From: Stictocephala bisonia
Taxonomy: Eukaryota > Arthropoda > Insecta > Hemiptera > Membracidae
Assembly (NCBI GenBank): GCA_035578905.1
Contig: JAQJVL010000004.1
Span: 7,492,175-7,556,174, forward strand
Length of the DNA: 64,000 nucleotides
Reading direction: 5' to 3'
Shown: piece by piece, positions 1-14,605 of the stretch
Layout: each line of letters starts with the position of its first letter
How positions within the stretch are numbered: the stretch's first letter is position 1
The notes under the pieces: generated by a model
Databases searched by the model: none
Told to the model about the DNA's origin: nothing
The model's input: only the letters and a program-made list of their open reading frames with translations
Translations under genes and position numbers: made by a program

Positions 1-270
1 GATTGTGATCTGTCCTGATATACATATATGTTAGAATATAGGTTATTTTAAATGTGGCCTTTTTACTTAATGCACCTATCTAGATTTTAAGTATTCACTT
101 TACATATTTCTTTTAGCTTTAAAACACATGAAATTACAATGTAACAATTGTTATATATGTGTAAGTATTATTAATTCCAACATACATGTGTATATAAAAA
201 GATTAATGTAAATAGTTTATGGCATTATGTACATTATACCTCAACTACAGCCAATATTTTACCATGTACT

Positions 271-1214
271 AGGGGTGTGTGATTCGATGCAGCGATGTGA
301 TTCAAAGAATTTCGATTCGAAGCACACATTCAGAATTCATAGTTTTTGTTCAGTTCTAGAAGTGGTAAAGTAACAATAACACCTTTTGTTACCGCATCTT
401 GCTAGTACAGAGAAAGATAATTTAACTCTAGACATGGCAAAGAATAACAATGGTATCGTTTTAAAGTGTTTCTCCTGTGGCAAATGATACCATTGGTATA
501 AAATTTACAAGCCTATTTTTAGTGGCTATTTTGTCACACAACTTGCCTTTAAAACCTATCATATTATATATCATTCAACTCAAAATATTCTCAAGAGTAA
601 AATATTATATTTTTATGAAAATACACCAAATGGAATTTTCACAAAAAAATAAATAAGAGTGAGTACAAAACATGTACTCAACAAATTTCCCCACGCCTGA
701 GCATTTACGACAAAATAACAGTTCATATCAGTAACAGCTATCTCCCGGTCGAACTTTGTATTCGTTATCACGATATAATGAGGTTTGTGCCCGATCACGC
801 TCATCCCTGTCCACTCGGAACGAAAACAAACTGGAGTAATAATAATTTTACAACTATTTTATTGTAAAATATTTTATTTAAAACACTAAAGTAGTATTTT
901 TTATTGGTCATTTTGTAAAAATGTAAATCAAAACGAAGAATACCAATATCAACTCCATCTGAAATTAACAACAACAATAACAACAAAAAATCAAAGTAGT
1001 AGCTCTAAAATATGCTCCAATAAATATTATAGATTAAAAAGGAAATTTTTCTTAATAACCCGTCATTTTGGTACATCAGAATGATTCTGAGACATCGACA
1101 TTGCTTATGTATGCATCGTGGCACTAATGATGCATTGCGTTACTTTCGATGCATCGACATTTTGACTAGTTTTAAATCGAATCGCATCGATTTTTCGATG
1201 CATCGTACACCCCT
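271..1214. mobile_element. Nonautonomous hAT-like element with imperfect terminal inverted repeats
   Basis: The left end reads AGGGGTGTGTGATTCGATGC. The right end on the opposite strand reads AGGGGTGTACGATGCATCGA, so both termini share AGGGGTGT followed by GAT/GCATCG-rich subterminal sequence. TACTA flanks both sides if the ends are placed one base inward; a clean 8-bp hAT duplication is not visible. The interior is AT-rich and its short open frames match nothing I recognise. A diverged partial relative lies at 35175-35610 in the other orientation, which supports a dispersed family. The hAT assignment rests only on end style. Confidence 0.5.
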
Positions 1215-1945
1215 ACTATGCACATACTCTTACTGTTAACATTTAACAAAACCCTCTTACAGACCTCAGTAAATGTGTTTTATGGACCAATCTTAGTAAA
1301 TTAAACATTCCATTTAATTTGTTGTATGTGATACTTTTATTGACTAATATTTTTTAATTTTTGACTCATGTCCTTACACATGTTAGTCATTACCACACAT
1401 TATATTTAATGTACGTTGAATTTAGGTGTACATAACACTCAAAATAATGTTGGTATATATTGTATATTTGTGTTAATAAGATACTGATGTTATAGTTTTA
1501 AATTGTTGTAAAAACTGTGTGTGAAAATAAAAGTGACTTATTTTATTTCATTCAGTTGTTTATAACCCCAAGTTAAACTTACTTGGTTCCTAATGAAAAT
1601 CTATTCTAGAGGCAAGATTTCATCTCCATAAGTTTAAATCTAACAGTGTCAAATCCTATGTTAATGTAAAAAATAGAGGAGATTACAACAGTAATTTCTC
1701 AGAGGCCATTCTGGCTGTGAAACGATCCACAAGTACTTATTTCTAAATTTACTATCAATTTCAGATTTGAAGTTGTTAACTACTCATTATATAATAACTA
1801 TTATCTAAAATAGCCCCTATTTATAAAAATAATAAATAACAATTAAAATATGTACAGCCAAAAAAATACATATTGTAAATATTTACATTGAAATAAAATA
1901 TTTAATAATGCTAAGTTTGATAAGTTGAGAGTTCCAAAATTTTAA

Positions 1946-2993
1946 CATAACTACCGGTGAGCGTCGATTTTTCAACGTTCGAGAGTTAAAAAGAGGTCAC
2001 TCTCAACTACTGGTGACCGTTAGAAATTTGACGGTCAAACATTGCCGCAAATAAACCAGTTTTCTATGATAACGATAATGTTTTATCTGCGATATATTGG
2101 TATTTGATATTAGATGACCCGATCAATCGACATATCACATTTGATATGCGTTTCTTTCATATTCTGAACTACAAAATTAATAATGTAGTTCAGTTTTCAG
2201 TTTCGCCGTTACTGCTCACTGCGTTTGTGTCTTGTTATCTTTCGTTGTTTGTGCTGTCAAATAACACTGTTTTTGAGTGTTTTTTAGTGTAATAACAATA
2301 AATATGTTTTATATATTATATTGGTGAAGTGCACATTGAGTGTTTATGTCAAATAACATTTCTTTAGTAATGTAATTAGTAAGCTATTCAGGCATATGAT
2401 GTGAATATTTTAGAAAATTGTACATATTTAATTTTTGAATATTGGACTTTCTAAATAGATTTGAAAATGGATAAGGATTTTTTAGAACGTTCAATCAATA
2501 TAAAAGATATATTACAGAGTGAACCCCAGTATAATCTGATCCAGAGAGTAACATTTCATATCATGGTGATTCCTTGTTCCTCTCTGCTGAGGAAATACTT
2601 CTTGCGCTGTTGTGCTTTTAGGGTGATAAACATTTAATTTATAAAAATATCTAATAATGTATGTATATTTTATGAAACTAGATAACATTTCTGCCAATTT
2701 GTATATTTTGGAATTTTGATATATTCAAGTTTTACTTATTTTCTTGGTATGGTCCCCCCTCCCCCAACATAAGTTTTTTTCAAAAAATTCAACAAAATAA
2801 TTTAAAAAAATTAAATTTATGAAAATCCTATTTTATAAATAATAAATAAGATTCAGAATTTTCTAAAAAAATTAAGTATAGCAATATAAGAATATATTAC
2901 ATTTACTATTTTTAATGCTTTTTTGAAAATATCCTTGCAAAAGATCCAAAAATGGCTTGCCAATAGAGGGTTTTTTTTGTACCAGTAGTTGGG
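1946..2993. mobile_element. Decayed piggyBac-like element flanked by TTAA
   Basis: TTAA lies at 1942-1945 and 2994-2997. Inside it the left end reads CATAACTACCGGTGAGC and the right end, on the other strand, reads CCCAACTACTGGTAC; both contain AACTACYGGT. The motif CAACTACTGGT occurs again near 2005 as a subterminal repeat. TTAA duplication with CCC-type ends is typical of piggyBac. A short plus-strand frame from 2467 starts MDKDFLER and could be the acidic N terminus of a lost transposase, but it is too short to be sure. Confidence 0.42.
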
Positions 2994-2997
2994 TTAA

Positions 2998-3846
2998 TTC
3001 CTCATTGGAATTTTCTCATCCACCAAACCACTTGCCCCTTGTGGCAGGAGATGAGAGTATGATGGGAGCAGGTTGAAACCATGCAAGAAAAACAAAAGTT
3101 TTTATCTTTGTGTTTTTTCATATTACTATTACCAGACAGTATTTGTATTCTTTGGGGGTCTTATTATTTCTTGTTGTAGATCAGCACTTGTCTATGTTTT
3201 TGATGTTTTGGGCTTTGTTCAGTTGATAAGCCCTCCAATTTGGGAAGATTATAAGAGCTGCTAATGCCAGGAATACTAAGTGCACTGAAGAATAGTGTAA
3301 ATATTCTCATCAACTTGTTCATGACATTGTTGAGTACAGTCCTTTTGCTTGTTCACCACATCAACGCCTGTAAGATTATAGAGTCAGTATTTCAAGTTTG
3401 TATGTGTCTCCACTTGTCGATTTTGTCATCATTATGCAATGTGGAAAGTTCATTGTTACAATGCACCACTTGTTGATATGCTGTTGACAAGATTTGTTTC
3501 TACCTTCGACAGAAATACTTGTTTTTCTTTGCCAGATATATCAATTTTTGCATTTCACGGGTTAATACGTGTTGGCACTGCTGTATAATTCTGTTTATTT
3601 TTTATAGGGTATACATCAAAAATAAACTATTAATAAATTTTGATATGTTATGTGTAGTTTTACCTTCTACATACACATACTATATCAAAATGGATTTATC
3701 CAGTTTACTTTGTAGGAGTTTCCACTTTATTTAGGAATTTTATATTAAACTATCTACTATGAAAATATCAATTTCTTAAAATATTAGAAAATCCTCTTGA
3801 CATTTTTATCCACGAGCTCCACCTAAATATCCATTTAAGTGCTTGC
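2998..3846. other. Noncoding, AT-rich interval
   Basis: Short open frames occur at 3073-3264, 3264-3476 and 3519-3734. They are rich in Phe, Tyr, Cys and Leu, as expected for chance frames in AT-rich DNA, and show no family motif. No gene is supported. Confidence 0.5.
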
Positions 3847-6728
3847 TATATATATCCATACTCGAGAAAGTTAATGATTTTTTAAAACTGAATAAAGTTA
3901 AAGTTAATACACTAAAAGAGTAACTAATTGAAGTTATATGATAGATTGAAACTAACTCATTAAAGTTAAAGTATTAAAAAATTAACTGAAATTGAAAATT
4001 AAAAGTTAGTTTTGGTACAGTGAAATATACATAAACAAATACTTAACCTGTATGATTTTTTTAATTTTTATAATATCTTAGATAAATAGGCCTATTTATA
4101 ATACACTATTATATAATAATATTAATTAGACTATAGCAATTTCTACAGTAATTTTTGCTATATAACTGTCTGAAATCTTAAATATTTAATTTAATTTATA
4201 AAATTGTTAACAAAAACTGACTTAAGCACTTATATCTAGTCAGGTTTTAAACCATCTAAAAAATTAGTTTTAGTGGTGCTTGCAGCCAAAAGCGTGCCAG
4301 CTGTGCCAAGGTATTTTTGCTGTTTTCCGCAAGTAGTAATTTTTGAGTTTAGGAACATGTATCTCTAAAAGTAGTTAAGATACAAGCCTGAAATTTTTTT
4401 CATGGCATTATGTGTATATAATATGTTACATGTACCAATATTATTGCATTACAACAGAAAAGATGGTGTAAAGAAATAAATATATGTTTTCTGATTTTTG
4501 TTTAAAATTTTCAAAAAATCTTTTTTGATTAAAACAGTAAATAACACACATATGCAGATCATATTGGTACCCAAAGTAGGTATTAATACTCTGAAGAGGT
4601 GGTAAAAATTTCAAATTGATATCTTCATCCATCTTTGAGAAAAGTGTTCCTAAGTATTACATGTAAACCTTATGGACGATGCCTCGTTGACGTATTCCCT
4701 TAAGTCTTTGAAATTAAAGTTTTATATTTTTAAGCCATACTTTAAAAAATCAATAACCATCTTATAGAAAATTCACTATGGCAAAACATTTTTTTTTTTA
4801 ATTGGCGCAGCAGATAATAAGAAAGGCCAAATAATATCTTGAAATGTTGACTCCAGGTGGTTTTTGTCAGACTGGAGATGATAAGGAAGTGTCACTGATA
4901 AAAAAGTTTGAACTGATTAGCTGTAAACAAAAACTGAAAAACAATTGTATACTCACTCTATAAGTGAGTGAAAGCAGATCTATTCATACTATTTTCGATA
5001 AGCAATTACGTTTATTATATGTTTAAAAATTTGCCGTTCTGAGTGCATGTTTTATTATTACTGAAATAAGTTAATTAAACATTATGAAAACTATCTAAAT
5101 CATTAACCCTTATAGTGCCGGGAATCGGTCAGCGACGCCCCTTACTAGTGCGAGAAATGCCAGCGTCGCTGTGAGATTTTGTTATAGTGCATCGTTATGT
5201 TTTATTAAATGGCCGCCAGAATAATACCAGACGCTTTGCGAATGACCGCTGCACGCAGTTTCGCTCTTGGACTGTGTCTAGATGACGTAACTGTTCCGTG
5301 ACAGACACGTAACTATTAGGTATAACTATTATATCGCTTAGCAACCAATTTGTAATGTTTTAGTTATAATTTTGTAAAGAGATAATTTTAGAAGTATAGT
5401 AAATGAAATTATATGTATTAGTTCAGTTTTAAATGCTCTATAAAATGCCGTTCAGGACAATATTCTAAAATAAAATTATAACTAACATACGGACCTTCAA
5501 ACTTGAAAAAAATATAGAAAAATTTTTTTTCTCAAGGTTTTTAGGAAAAAATAAAATTTATTACAAAGAAAGGTTAAATATATATACATAGCTCTATAGA
5601 CCACTTATTGCTCTTTCATTTAAAAAAGAATTTATATAAATATGACTAAAAACATGGATTCTATAAATTTTTACCTGGAACCTTACATTTTTGCCAAAAT
5701 TGGCTTGGCACTTTTCGCATAGGAAATGCAAAAATGGCCCGGCACTATAAGGGTTAATAACATACAAAACTAATTGCCATTGGTAATATTATTGATATTA
5801 TTATTAAAGATAGTATTATCATTATCTTTTCTTTTCAACGGTACATATAACAATTGTTACTTGAAATGTGTCCTGGAATCTTGTAGATAGTTTATTCTGT
5901 TGCGTGGTATCATATAATGGAATTTTACCAAGTAAGCCTAATTTAAAATAAAGTAAACGTTTGAGAAAATGTTGGTTTGATTAAACATTTTAATAGTTTT
6001 CCCGATTACTTTTGAACAGGGCAATTTAGATATGTAATTCTGTATGATCAATTAATCAAGTATTGACAGCATAAACGTCAAAATGCAAATAATTTTCCTA
6101 ATTAATTATACATATAGATGGGTAAACAGGCAAAATTACATTATTAGAGTTTATGAAAGATAAACAAGCTTAGGCCCAATACGTTGATTTAAAACAAGAT
6201 AACTAAATGACTACTCAACTTTATCCGTAAACAAAACTAATCAAGTGAAATGATCACCCCAGGGACATCTCAATCCCACAATAATGGTATACCCGTTTGG
6301 TCCGCCTTTTTTTATTTATAAGGCAGTAAAGTGTGACTAAAGTTGTGGGGGTGCGTTTTTACAACAGCGACCTTGCTTGCCGGTGACAATTGGGGGATGA
6401 GGAAAACAATCGGTCTTTGACCTGAGTTTTAGATACTTTCTCCCCAGTCCATATTCCACGAACCAAATGGCACCTTTTATCACATTTGAAAAACTAACTG
6501 AGTTACTTTAACCGTTAGCCAATTTTTCAACTAGTTAAAGTTGGAAGTTAAACATTACCAAAACTAACGAATAAGTTAAAAAGTCGATAGAAAAAGTAAC
6601 GATTAAATTTAATTTGAGGGAGACAAAGGTAGTTGGACATTTGCCATCATTACATGAAAATTACCAATCACGTAATTAAATTTAATTGTTAATTATTTTT
6701 AATCGTTAATCCCAAGTATGGATATATC
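3847..6728. mobile_element. Possible 2.9-kb inverted-repeat element containing a nested piggyBac-like MITE
   Basis: Near 3847 the sequence reads ATATATCCATACTCGAG followed by AAAGTTAATGATT. The reverse strand of 6700-6728 reads ATATATCCATACTTGGGA followed by TTAACGATT. Both sides also carry many GTTAA/TTAACG subterminal motifs (3880-4015 and 6490-6700), a style seen in nonautonomous hAT-type elements. No clean target duplication was found and no transposase frame remains. An independent TTAA-flanked element at 5107-5753 sits inside, so this one would be older. Confidence 0.35.
5107..5753. mobile_element. Nonautonomous piggyBac-like MITE, 647 bp
   Basis: Perfect ends CCCTTATAGTGCCGGG and CCCGGCACTATAAGGG are bounded on both sides by TTAA (5103-5106 and 5754-5757). 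Together they make a 20-base exact inverted match including the target site. TTAA duplication and a CCC start are hallmarks of the piggyBac superfamily. The interior is more GC-rich near the ends (GCGACGCC, GCCAGCGTCGC) and AT-rich in the middle, with no transposase frame, so it would depend on a partner elsewhere. Confidence 0.78.
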
Positions 6729-6729
6729 C

Positions 6730-9700
6730 TATTTTCTTTTAAGAATAAATTTGTCAGAAATTGAATCCCTTAAAGGATATATTCGCTTGTACATTAAGGA
6801 AATATCATAACAGAAAATTACTTTTCCAAACACAGTCAGTGTCTCTGCCCATTGGAGTATAGACACAATGCCATAATTTTGTAAATTTTGAATTATACTA
6901 TGTAAACTTTTGTTTAAACTGCTAACTTTTAGGAAAGCGATTTTATTTGAAAAATAATGTTTCATAAAGAGAGGTAAAAAAAAGATTATATGTTCAAAAT
7001 ATATATATTTGTTTTCAACATACATAATATACGACAACAAAATTAACTATACACTTTCTTAGCATAAATAAACAAGAATAATTATCCAAAAACAATATAA
7101 AGGCATAATCAAAAATATATTCTAGTAACTTATTAAATACCTTAGTTAAATATGGCACTGAAACAAAGATTTAAGTTAACTTCACTTCTAATTATTAAGG
7201 CAGCCCTGTGGGCTGTAGACACACAGTTCAATACTGCTGGCATTTCAAATCTCATTTCTACAGTGAAATTACTGACAGAAAAATTAAAGTCACAGAATAT
7301 TCAATACATAGCCAATATAAAACCAAGATTATAGTGATGATATCAAACTGTAAAATATTAATCATGAGGATTGAAAACATTGTAAGAGGTGCACGCTTCT
7401 AAATGTAATAACAGAAGATAAACGTTTTTTACTAAGAATTTTCTTTTTTTGTCCTAATTTAATTGTCAATTTGATCATAAGACCTATTAGAATATTTCAC
7501 TGATCATAAGCTTCTAACTTGGTTTATATGTTTTGATATGAGTGTAGGCATATTTGGACAAACTACCTTACCCTATCTTAACCCTACATTTGATTTTGAT
7601 TGATTTGCACAGTTAAACATACATTTAATGCAAACTTAGATTGCATATAAATAATTTAAAACGCTGGAAAGGCTAGGTAGATGATTTGAAAAATGAATCT
7701 AGGAACTAGAAGTGAAATTAGTCTTTGCATAAAATATAAGCTTACATAAACTGATTTATTAAATGAAGATAAAAAAAATGTCAATTTCTTACATACACAT
7801 GAAACAAAAAACAATAAATAGTCAATTTAATCTTTCTGAAAATATAAAAAATTTAAGTACAAAGTAACCAATTAAAAAAAAATAATTTTTCAGACTAATT
7901 TATTTTGATAAATAATTGTTTTTGAAAAGGTTTAAGTTTGATTATTCAATCTGTTTGGCAAGAATTATCTGTTATATAATATATCAATGGTTACAAACTA
8001 TGGACAGATTTATTTCTATTTACTATATAACTTATATAAGAATTGAACACCTAATAAAAAAAATTGTGTTTTATTATTTGGCCTGAAAACTGCCTTAAAT
8101 GAAGAAGTTTTTTAGTTTAGCATAAATGATTTTCTAGGTTATATTATCCTTTGAGGAAAACAAACAATAATATTTCAGGAGGCACACTTTAAAGATAACA
8201 GTACTCCTTAGTTCAATAACAGCTTTGTAAACCCCTGAGATAAGACAACAAACTCATAAGAAAATGGTTAAGTAACCTGAAAAAACTTGGTTAATGCTAC
8301 ACCAAATTATAAATGATGTTCTGGATAGATTGATTTAATTTAAATATATAACAAAAAGGTAAATTGCAGGTATTTATATTTAGTTAGAAACATATTTTTC
8401 TCAGCTCTATCAATAATACAGTAACATGTCAGTTTTATTTTATACAAACGAAATTAAAAATGTCATAAATGCATGATATTGTACTATTCCTAATATATTA
8501 TTGATTCATAAACCTTACGAATCTGCTTGTTTCAGATAAAATAAGACTAGAATAGGGAAAACGATCCACTTGAGATGAGTAGCTATTGAATCACTAGCCA
8601 ATGAAAACATTCAAATTAATTTACAAAGCGATCTGTGTTTAAACAGTTGGATTCGGATATCCAAACCAAATTTCGGAAATCCGCACACCTCTTCATTTTA
8701 CTATGTTAATCTAAAAATAATTAATTAGATAGTTTCCTTTGATTTGACTGTTCACTGATGAAAGCCCTGGGGCTAGTTAGTTGTACGTAAGTTGCCCAAA
8801 AAAACTGTACATTTAATATTGTACTTTTCATTCACTGATTGCACATTCTAAAAATTTTGATGATGGAGTTTGATCACAATTAATAAGCGAATGAGAAGCA
8901 AAATACAAATCTAAAACTTGACGGCACTACACGCAGAGATTATATTCAACAAGTTTGAAATCAAGAAATTGTCCAATACATAGAGGGATTTTGATCTACT
9001 TCTGTTGTAAATTGGCCAATCGTTATCTTATTCACAATGTTATCGTCACAATTAATAATATTTTCAATGATAATTAATCGTATTTGCTTCAAGAATGCGT
9101 AATGAATTTTTTATTACAGAAGTGTGACAATGGCTAACTCTCAATCATATTTTAATGTGTTTCACAAAATGTTTGATTGATTACATTAAAATTTCCTTTT
9201 AGTTTATATTAATAGTAACCTAAATTGGTATTACTACACAAAAAAAACCATTGTATGCCACTAATTCTTTGAAACATATTCTATAAAACTCAGTTTTTAT
9301 ATAATTTTAAATTTAAAAAAAATGGTAGCTGACAAAAAACCATACGATATATACATTTGAAACATATTGATAGAATTATTTTTCTCATTAACCACATTTG
9401 TCTATATTTAATAGCAATTTACAAATGTATGACACAGAGTAAAAAGGCAGCTTGCTTAAATAAAACTGGTGATCTATTCATTGAGTAAACACAAAATGCA
9501 CTAATGACAGCAATATGTCCATCATTAGGACAGAATATCATCTTTAGATCAAACTTTTACAATTAAGTTAACAAATATTAATTTATTCCACAACCATATA
9601 ATGGATATATATATATAAAATATTGCTGTTAATTACAAATGTAAGACCTTTACAAGCTCTCCTTCCTGTATTAATGTTACGTACGCACACATTGATAAAC

Positions 9701-12540
9701 ACCTTCTCCCCAGTTGCCTTCTAGACACAATTACAGATATGGCAAAATGGGTGGGAGCGATACAAAAATACTCAATCCTATGGTAATTTAAAACTTTTAG
9801 GAAATTTAAGTATCCACAAGTAATTATTTACCCCTAGATAATATGTGGTTTCAGGGATATACATGATTCTCACGTTTGTACATGATCTCAAAACCAAAGA
9901 TCAAGAGCTAATCCAAGTATTACAGAACTAAGATTGAAAATTCATAACAGCTAAGCATTTGAAACATACAAATTTAAAAATATATAGGGATACTAAGATG
10001 TACCATACTGAAGTTTGTTATTACATTAACAATTTCAGTGCAGTTTTAAAATACATTATTATAGGTAAAAAAATGTTTAAAAAATACTTAATTAAAAACC
10101 TTTGCTCATGTGCCCCTTCACCTTTCCCCCACCCTTAAGTAATTTATCCAAAACAAAACTCCTATTATTCTACAAAACAAAGTCTTTACTCTAACTATAT
10201 AAGAGTCTGCAGAGGCTGTCAGCCTTGTTGGTTTCAATCCCATAAGAATAACGTTATTTTTTAACCGAACATACGATCACGTGTATCCAAACTTAACATT
10301 TATTTTTAAACAGATTTTTTCCAAACAAATTGCATTTGATATTAAGAATGAAATTGCACATTGGAATTTATTTGCAATTTTGAATTAGTTTTATAGAAAA
10401 TAAACATAAGAAATATTTAGTTTGAAGGTTTTATTTTCACCTTTTTTTCAAAACTAGGCGTATGTATTGAAAATATCAAAAGCAAACACAATGTACAATG
10501 TGACAACGTTTAAAATGACACTTCATACACAACTTTTGGTCAATAAACAATGAAAAGATATGGATACGCAAATAACATCGTTCTTAGAGGATTAAAACCA
10601 ATATGGCCGACAACCTCAACATACTCTTAATGTTGATTTAAAACACTTAAAATCTATTGGCAGTGTGACAATACAAATGATTCATCATCAGTAATATTGA
10701 ATAACAAAATAAAATAACACATGTACAGATTTGAATAAATAGTTACCTGCAAAATTACAAAAAGTTGCTGTCATAAAATAGCATACAACTGTTTTAAATA
10801 ATTTTAAGAAATATATTATTGCCTATGTTCCCTAAAATTAGATAACAGGAAGACTTACACATAATGAAATATATTTAAGTATGGTTACGTTTAGTTAAAT
10901 TGTGTGATGTTTACACATTAACAGTATAGCCCATGGGGCAATACTTTTACCTGAAATAGTAATAAAACATTTTACGTATATAGAACATTTATCAAGCAAT
11001 TCTGAAATAACATATTATAGCAAGAATGTTCTTCATTGCCCTCGGAAAGTCCAGAATAGAGAAGTAAAACCCTCGAAGTAAATTGTGATTGATAGACAAA
11101 AAGGCCTGTGCTTGCATGTTGAAACAGTTATTGTAGAATTAGATTAAATTTATATAAATCATGCACATATTATTTAAATAATTTTTTGTAACATGTTATT
11201 ATTATTCATTCAGAAAGACTTGTTGTAATTAATAATAATAAAACACTGACAGTAGACAACAGACTTTATCCTTACCAAAGGTGTAAGGCTTATTCTATCA
11301 ACAACACAAAGAGCCCTAACCACCAGGAAACATCTAATAACAAGAATATATAACAACTACTGATCTCTTTAGCCTAATTTAAGAAAAAGTATCATAAAGG
11401 ATACTACATCAAGGAACTGTGTGGTTTTTTTATCAAATGTTACCTTGCTTTTAAAATTAGTTAATAAAATATGGAGTTTTCTTTGTAAAACATAATAATT
11501 GTACAGCTAAATTATTGAGATTATTTTCCACCAACAAGAACTGGTCAAATAATTGTTAATGTAGCTTTCAGTCAATACAAGATATCCCAATTTATAATTT
11601 GCAAACATAAAAACAATTATACACACAAACGTAAATCATTTTATTTAGTTTCATATATTTTGTAGTATTTGCGCTGAGATTAAATGGTATTGCAGCGCTA
11701 ATCTGACAATTCAGTATTGAACTTATTCCATACTTTATCCAATCAAGAAGTTTATTGCCATTGATTTATCATACACAAATTGGCATGGTCCAAATTGCAA
11801 CACAATACAAATTAAAAATATACATAATAACATTAGTCTACAAAAATGAGTCAGTCGAACTGTAAAACTAAATTGGTTACACAATTAATAATAATTTAGT
11901 AATTTGTTACTTGTGATCTACATTATTGTCTAAAAACTCCTCAACAAAATAACAGGAATTGTTAATGAGCCAATTTTGAGTTGGTTATTAGGAGCTTATT
12001 AAAAAAGTGTATACAACTAACCAGATGTGATGAACCAAGTTTTGTCAATCGGTACTGTGGGATGTTAGGTTTTGCTATGTTTCAGAAGTTATGAAAATGG
12101 AAGTCCCTCAAATAAAAAAAGTTGAAATGTTAGTTTTAAAGTACAACAAATAAAAAATAAAAACTTATATATTTATAACTTTATAAGATTTATAAGTTTA
12201 TAAAAATCTTATATATTTATAAGTTAATAATTGTGAGAGTATTTCAGTTTGTACAAATAACGGCCTACAGTTGTCTAATGGTCCTGCATGGCAAGGAGTA
12301 CAAATTACTTTTTTTTAAGTAATTAAAATTTGATGAACTGAAGGCGAGTGTCGCCAAAGTATAGGTCCACTGCGAGATTTAAAATGGTGTAATAGGCCAC
12401 TCTTAAATACTCAAATGTAACAAGGTCTCTTCATTTGAATAAAAGAAAACTAACTCTAGAAATGTTTCTACCAAAATAATCAACATGAAAGTCCGAGCTC
12501 AGTATTTCTCGATTTATTCGGGTTAGACTAAAGATTACTT
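6730..12540. other. Long AT-rich noncoding stretch
   Basis: I find no open frame with family resemblance in about 5.8 kb. Frames at 6729-7040 (minus) and 7152-7402 (plus) are short and low in complexity. If GlyS ends at 17110, this region lies downstream of it. A short (AT)n run occurs near 9605-9620, and near 12170-12230 there are direct and inverted copies of a TATATATTTATAA-type motif. Confidence 0.5.
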
Positions 12541-12550
12541 TTTTTCTGGA

Positions 12551-13140
12551 TTAGAAAATAGTCTGTTGCATGAAAACCACTTTAATAGCCTCTTTTTCTG
12601 TTCTTTCCCCTTGAATGGCAAGTTCAAGAAATTTACTGCCATAGCAAAATAATGAAGTTTCATCAGCATAAAATGAGTTGATATCAATGTTCAGCAGCAC
12701 ATCATTTATCATTATGATATAAACGAAAGGTCCTAAAACTGACCCCTGGAGTACACCTATGGTAACATCACGCAGTTTGAACGTATACACATTGAAAACA
12801 ACATAATGTCTGCAATTTGACAAATGAGTTTTAATAATTTTTGTTGAATTGTTTTAAATACCATAGTAATTTTATTTGTCAAAAATGGTATCAAGTGGAA
12901 CATAGTAAAAGGCTTGGCTAAGATCAAATAAACAGATTAAAGACTCCTTCACATCAAAGGTTTTAAGGCACTTCCTACTATATCCGTTGTAGTTGCGTCC
13001 AGCATGAAAGCCAAACTGTGAGTTAGACAATGAACAGTTAGAATCAAAAAAATTACTCAGCTGCTGTTTATGCATCAGTGACTCAATGATTTTAGAAAAG
13101 ATTGGAACAATAGACATTGGCCTATAATTTTTAAAAACTG
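12551..13140 (-). pseudogene. Decayed LINE reverse-transcriptase fragment
   Basis: Two minus-strand frames cover adjacent parts of a non-LTR RT domain. The upstream one (13117-12872) carries SNSQFGFHAGR and motif A as CLFDLSQAFYYVP. The downstream one (12823-12551) carries motif B as GVLQGSVLGP and a degenerate motif C as FYADE, where the second catalytic Asp of the YADD box has become Glu. A frame break separates the two and no endonuclease domain is found nearby, so this is a dead, truncated copy. It resembles CR1/Jockey-type elements. Confidence 0.72.
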
Positions 13141-13203
13141 TTTTTTAACCCTTCTCCTAAACCGGTATAATTTTTTAAATCTTTAGCAAGACTGAAAAAT
13201 AAC

Positions 13204-13242
13204 CATGGACAAGACATTTGTTTTATATAAGTCTTGTCCATG
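13204..13242. repeat. Short perfect hairpin
   Basis: CATGGACAAGAC and its complement GTCTTGTCCATG are separated by 15 bases. This could be the remnant of a small inverted-repeat element. Function is unknown. Confidence 0.5.
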
Positions 13243-14111
13243 TCTTCGAGATTTTAAGAGACCATTCTGATATGGGAGACCCTTGGTAATGGGGAGGGCA
13301 TTCAAGATCTTATTGAATTCTTTACGTAGTGGCTCTTATTTCTAGATAGGCTATGATATGCAATGACCCTACTGAAAAAAATCATGTTAACAAGAAAGTA
13401 CCTTAATGAAGGAGCACTGGCATTGCTTTAGGAAGAAAAGCAATGGTGCTTCTGAAGGAACATATGATCATAAGCAATAACCCAGCCTCTATGCTCATGT
13501 GATGCCCAGTGCTAATCATACCGAAATAATAAATTCAAAAATCATATTAAAATCTCCCAGCATTCATAGCCATAAGCATTCAAATAAGTAATATGGTAAT
13601 GAATGCTTATGATTTCCATGTTACTTACATATTACCATATTACTTACCAAATCCAAAAGTTTTACAATATGGTGTATTGTGTGTTTTGTGATGAAGTTAG
13701 AAAGCCAATAAAAATCAGTGCTTTTTGAATAATTAGATAATTCAGAGACAGTGTGATAACCTGTATAGTATACTTACTTCTGTCCAATAGAATGCATCTT
13801 GTATTTCTGGTACTTTACTTACTCAGAGGCAGTAGTTTTGGTGACAGTAATGGTGTCAACTAGTTAGCAGTTAGTTAACTGAATCTATAAAGTAATTATT
13901 GAGTTCTTCAGCATCAAGTGCTAAGTGTTGTGTCCTTAGTTAGTTGGTTCCTGAGAAATAACTACATAAGCCGCCTTACATTTGTTGGAATCATTATTGA
14001 CAAATGTTTTTATAGCCAATTTTTGTGCCTTATTGAGATTAATATACAATGCAAAAAAGATTGCATAAAAAAACACAAAACTTCACATTATCATGCCTTT
14101 GACTGTGTGTA

Positions 14112-14158
14112 TACATGTATATATATATATATATATATACATGTATATATATATATAT
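14112..14158. repeat. TA microsatellite with internal palindrome
   Basis: Two (TA)n runs are separated by ACATGT, making a self-complementary AT tract of about 45 bp. It is likely a slippage-prone simple repeat. Confidence 0.85.
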
Positions 14159-14605
14159 TGGATTCAGTACATTTTAGGAACTTTTTCTGGTTATAAAGTT
14201 CTATACCAACTTGATACAGACATTAAAATAAAAACCTTTTTATAAACACATATATAAATATATTGCAAGTTTATTATATTGCCTGGTCACATCACAATAA
14301 TTCTCTTAAACTACTGACATTACAAGGTTGCATATAATTCAAAAAGAAATCGTGTAATATTGAGCAAACATAAATCATGGTAAGTGAGGAACAACTAAAT
14401 ACAATTTACTAACAAAATCATCATTTTAACAATGTGAAATCAAGAAAAACAGAACTACCTGTGTAAACATTGCACAAAACTGGGTGGAAAGTAAATGATG
14501 GCAGGCGAAATTAGGCTGCTTCTTGGCTACATAGTTGGAAGTTAAGTACTAACCAAGCTCTGTGTACAAAGAACTTCCGGACTCTTGAACAAAAACTGAA
14601 TGGCT

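Noticed and set aside
613..986. Two small minus-strand proteins
   Set aside because: They lie inside the hAT-like element, lack recognisable domains and are near chance length for this composition.
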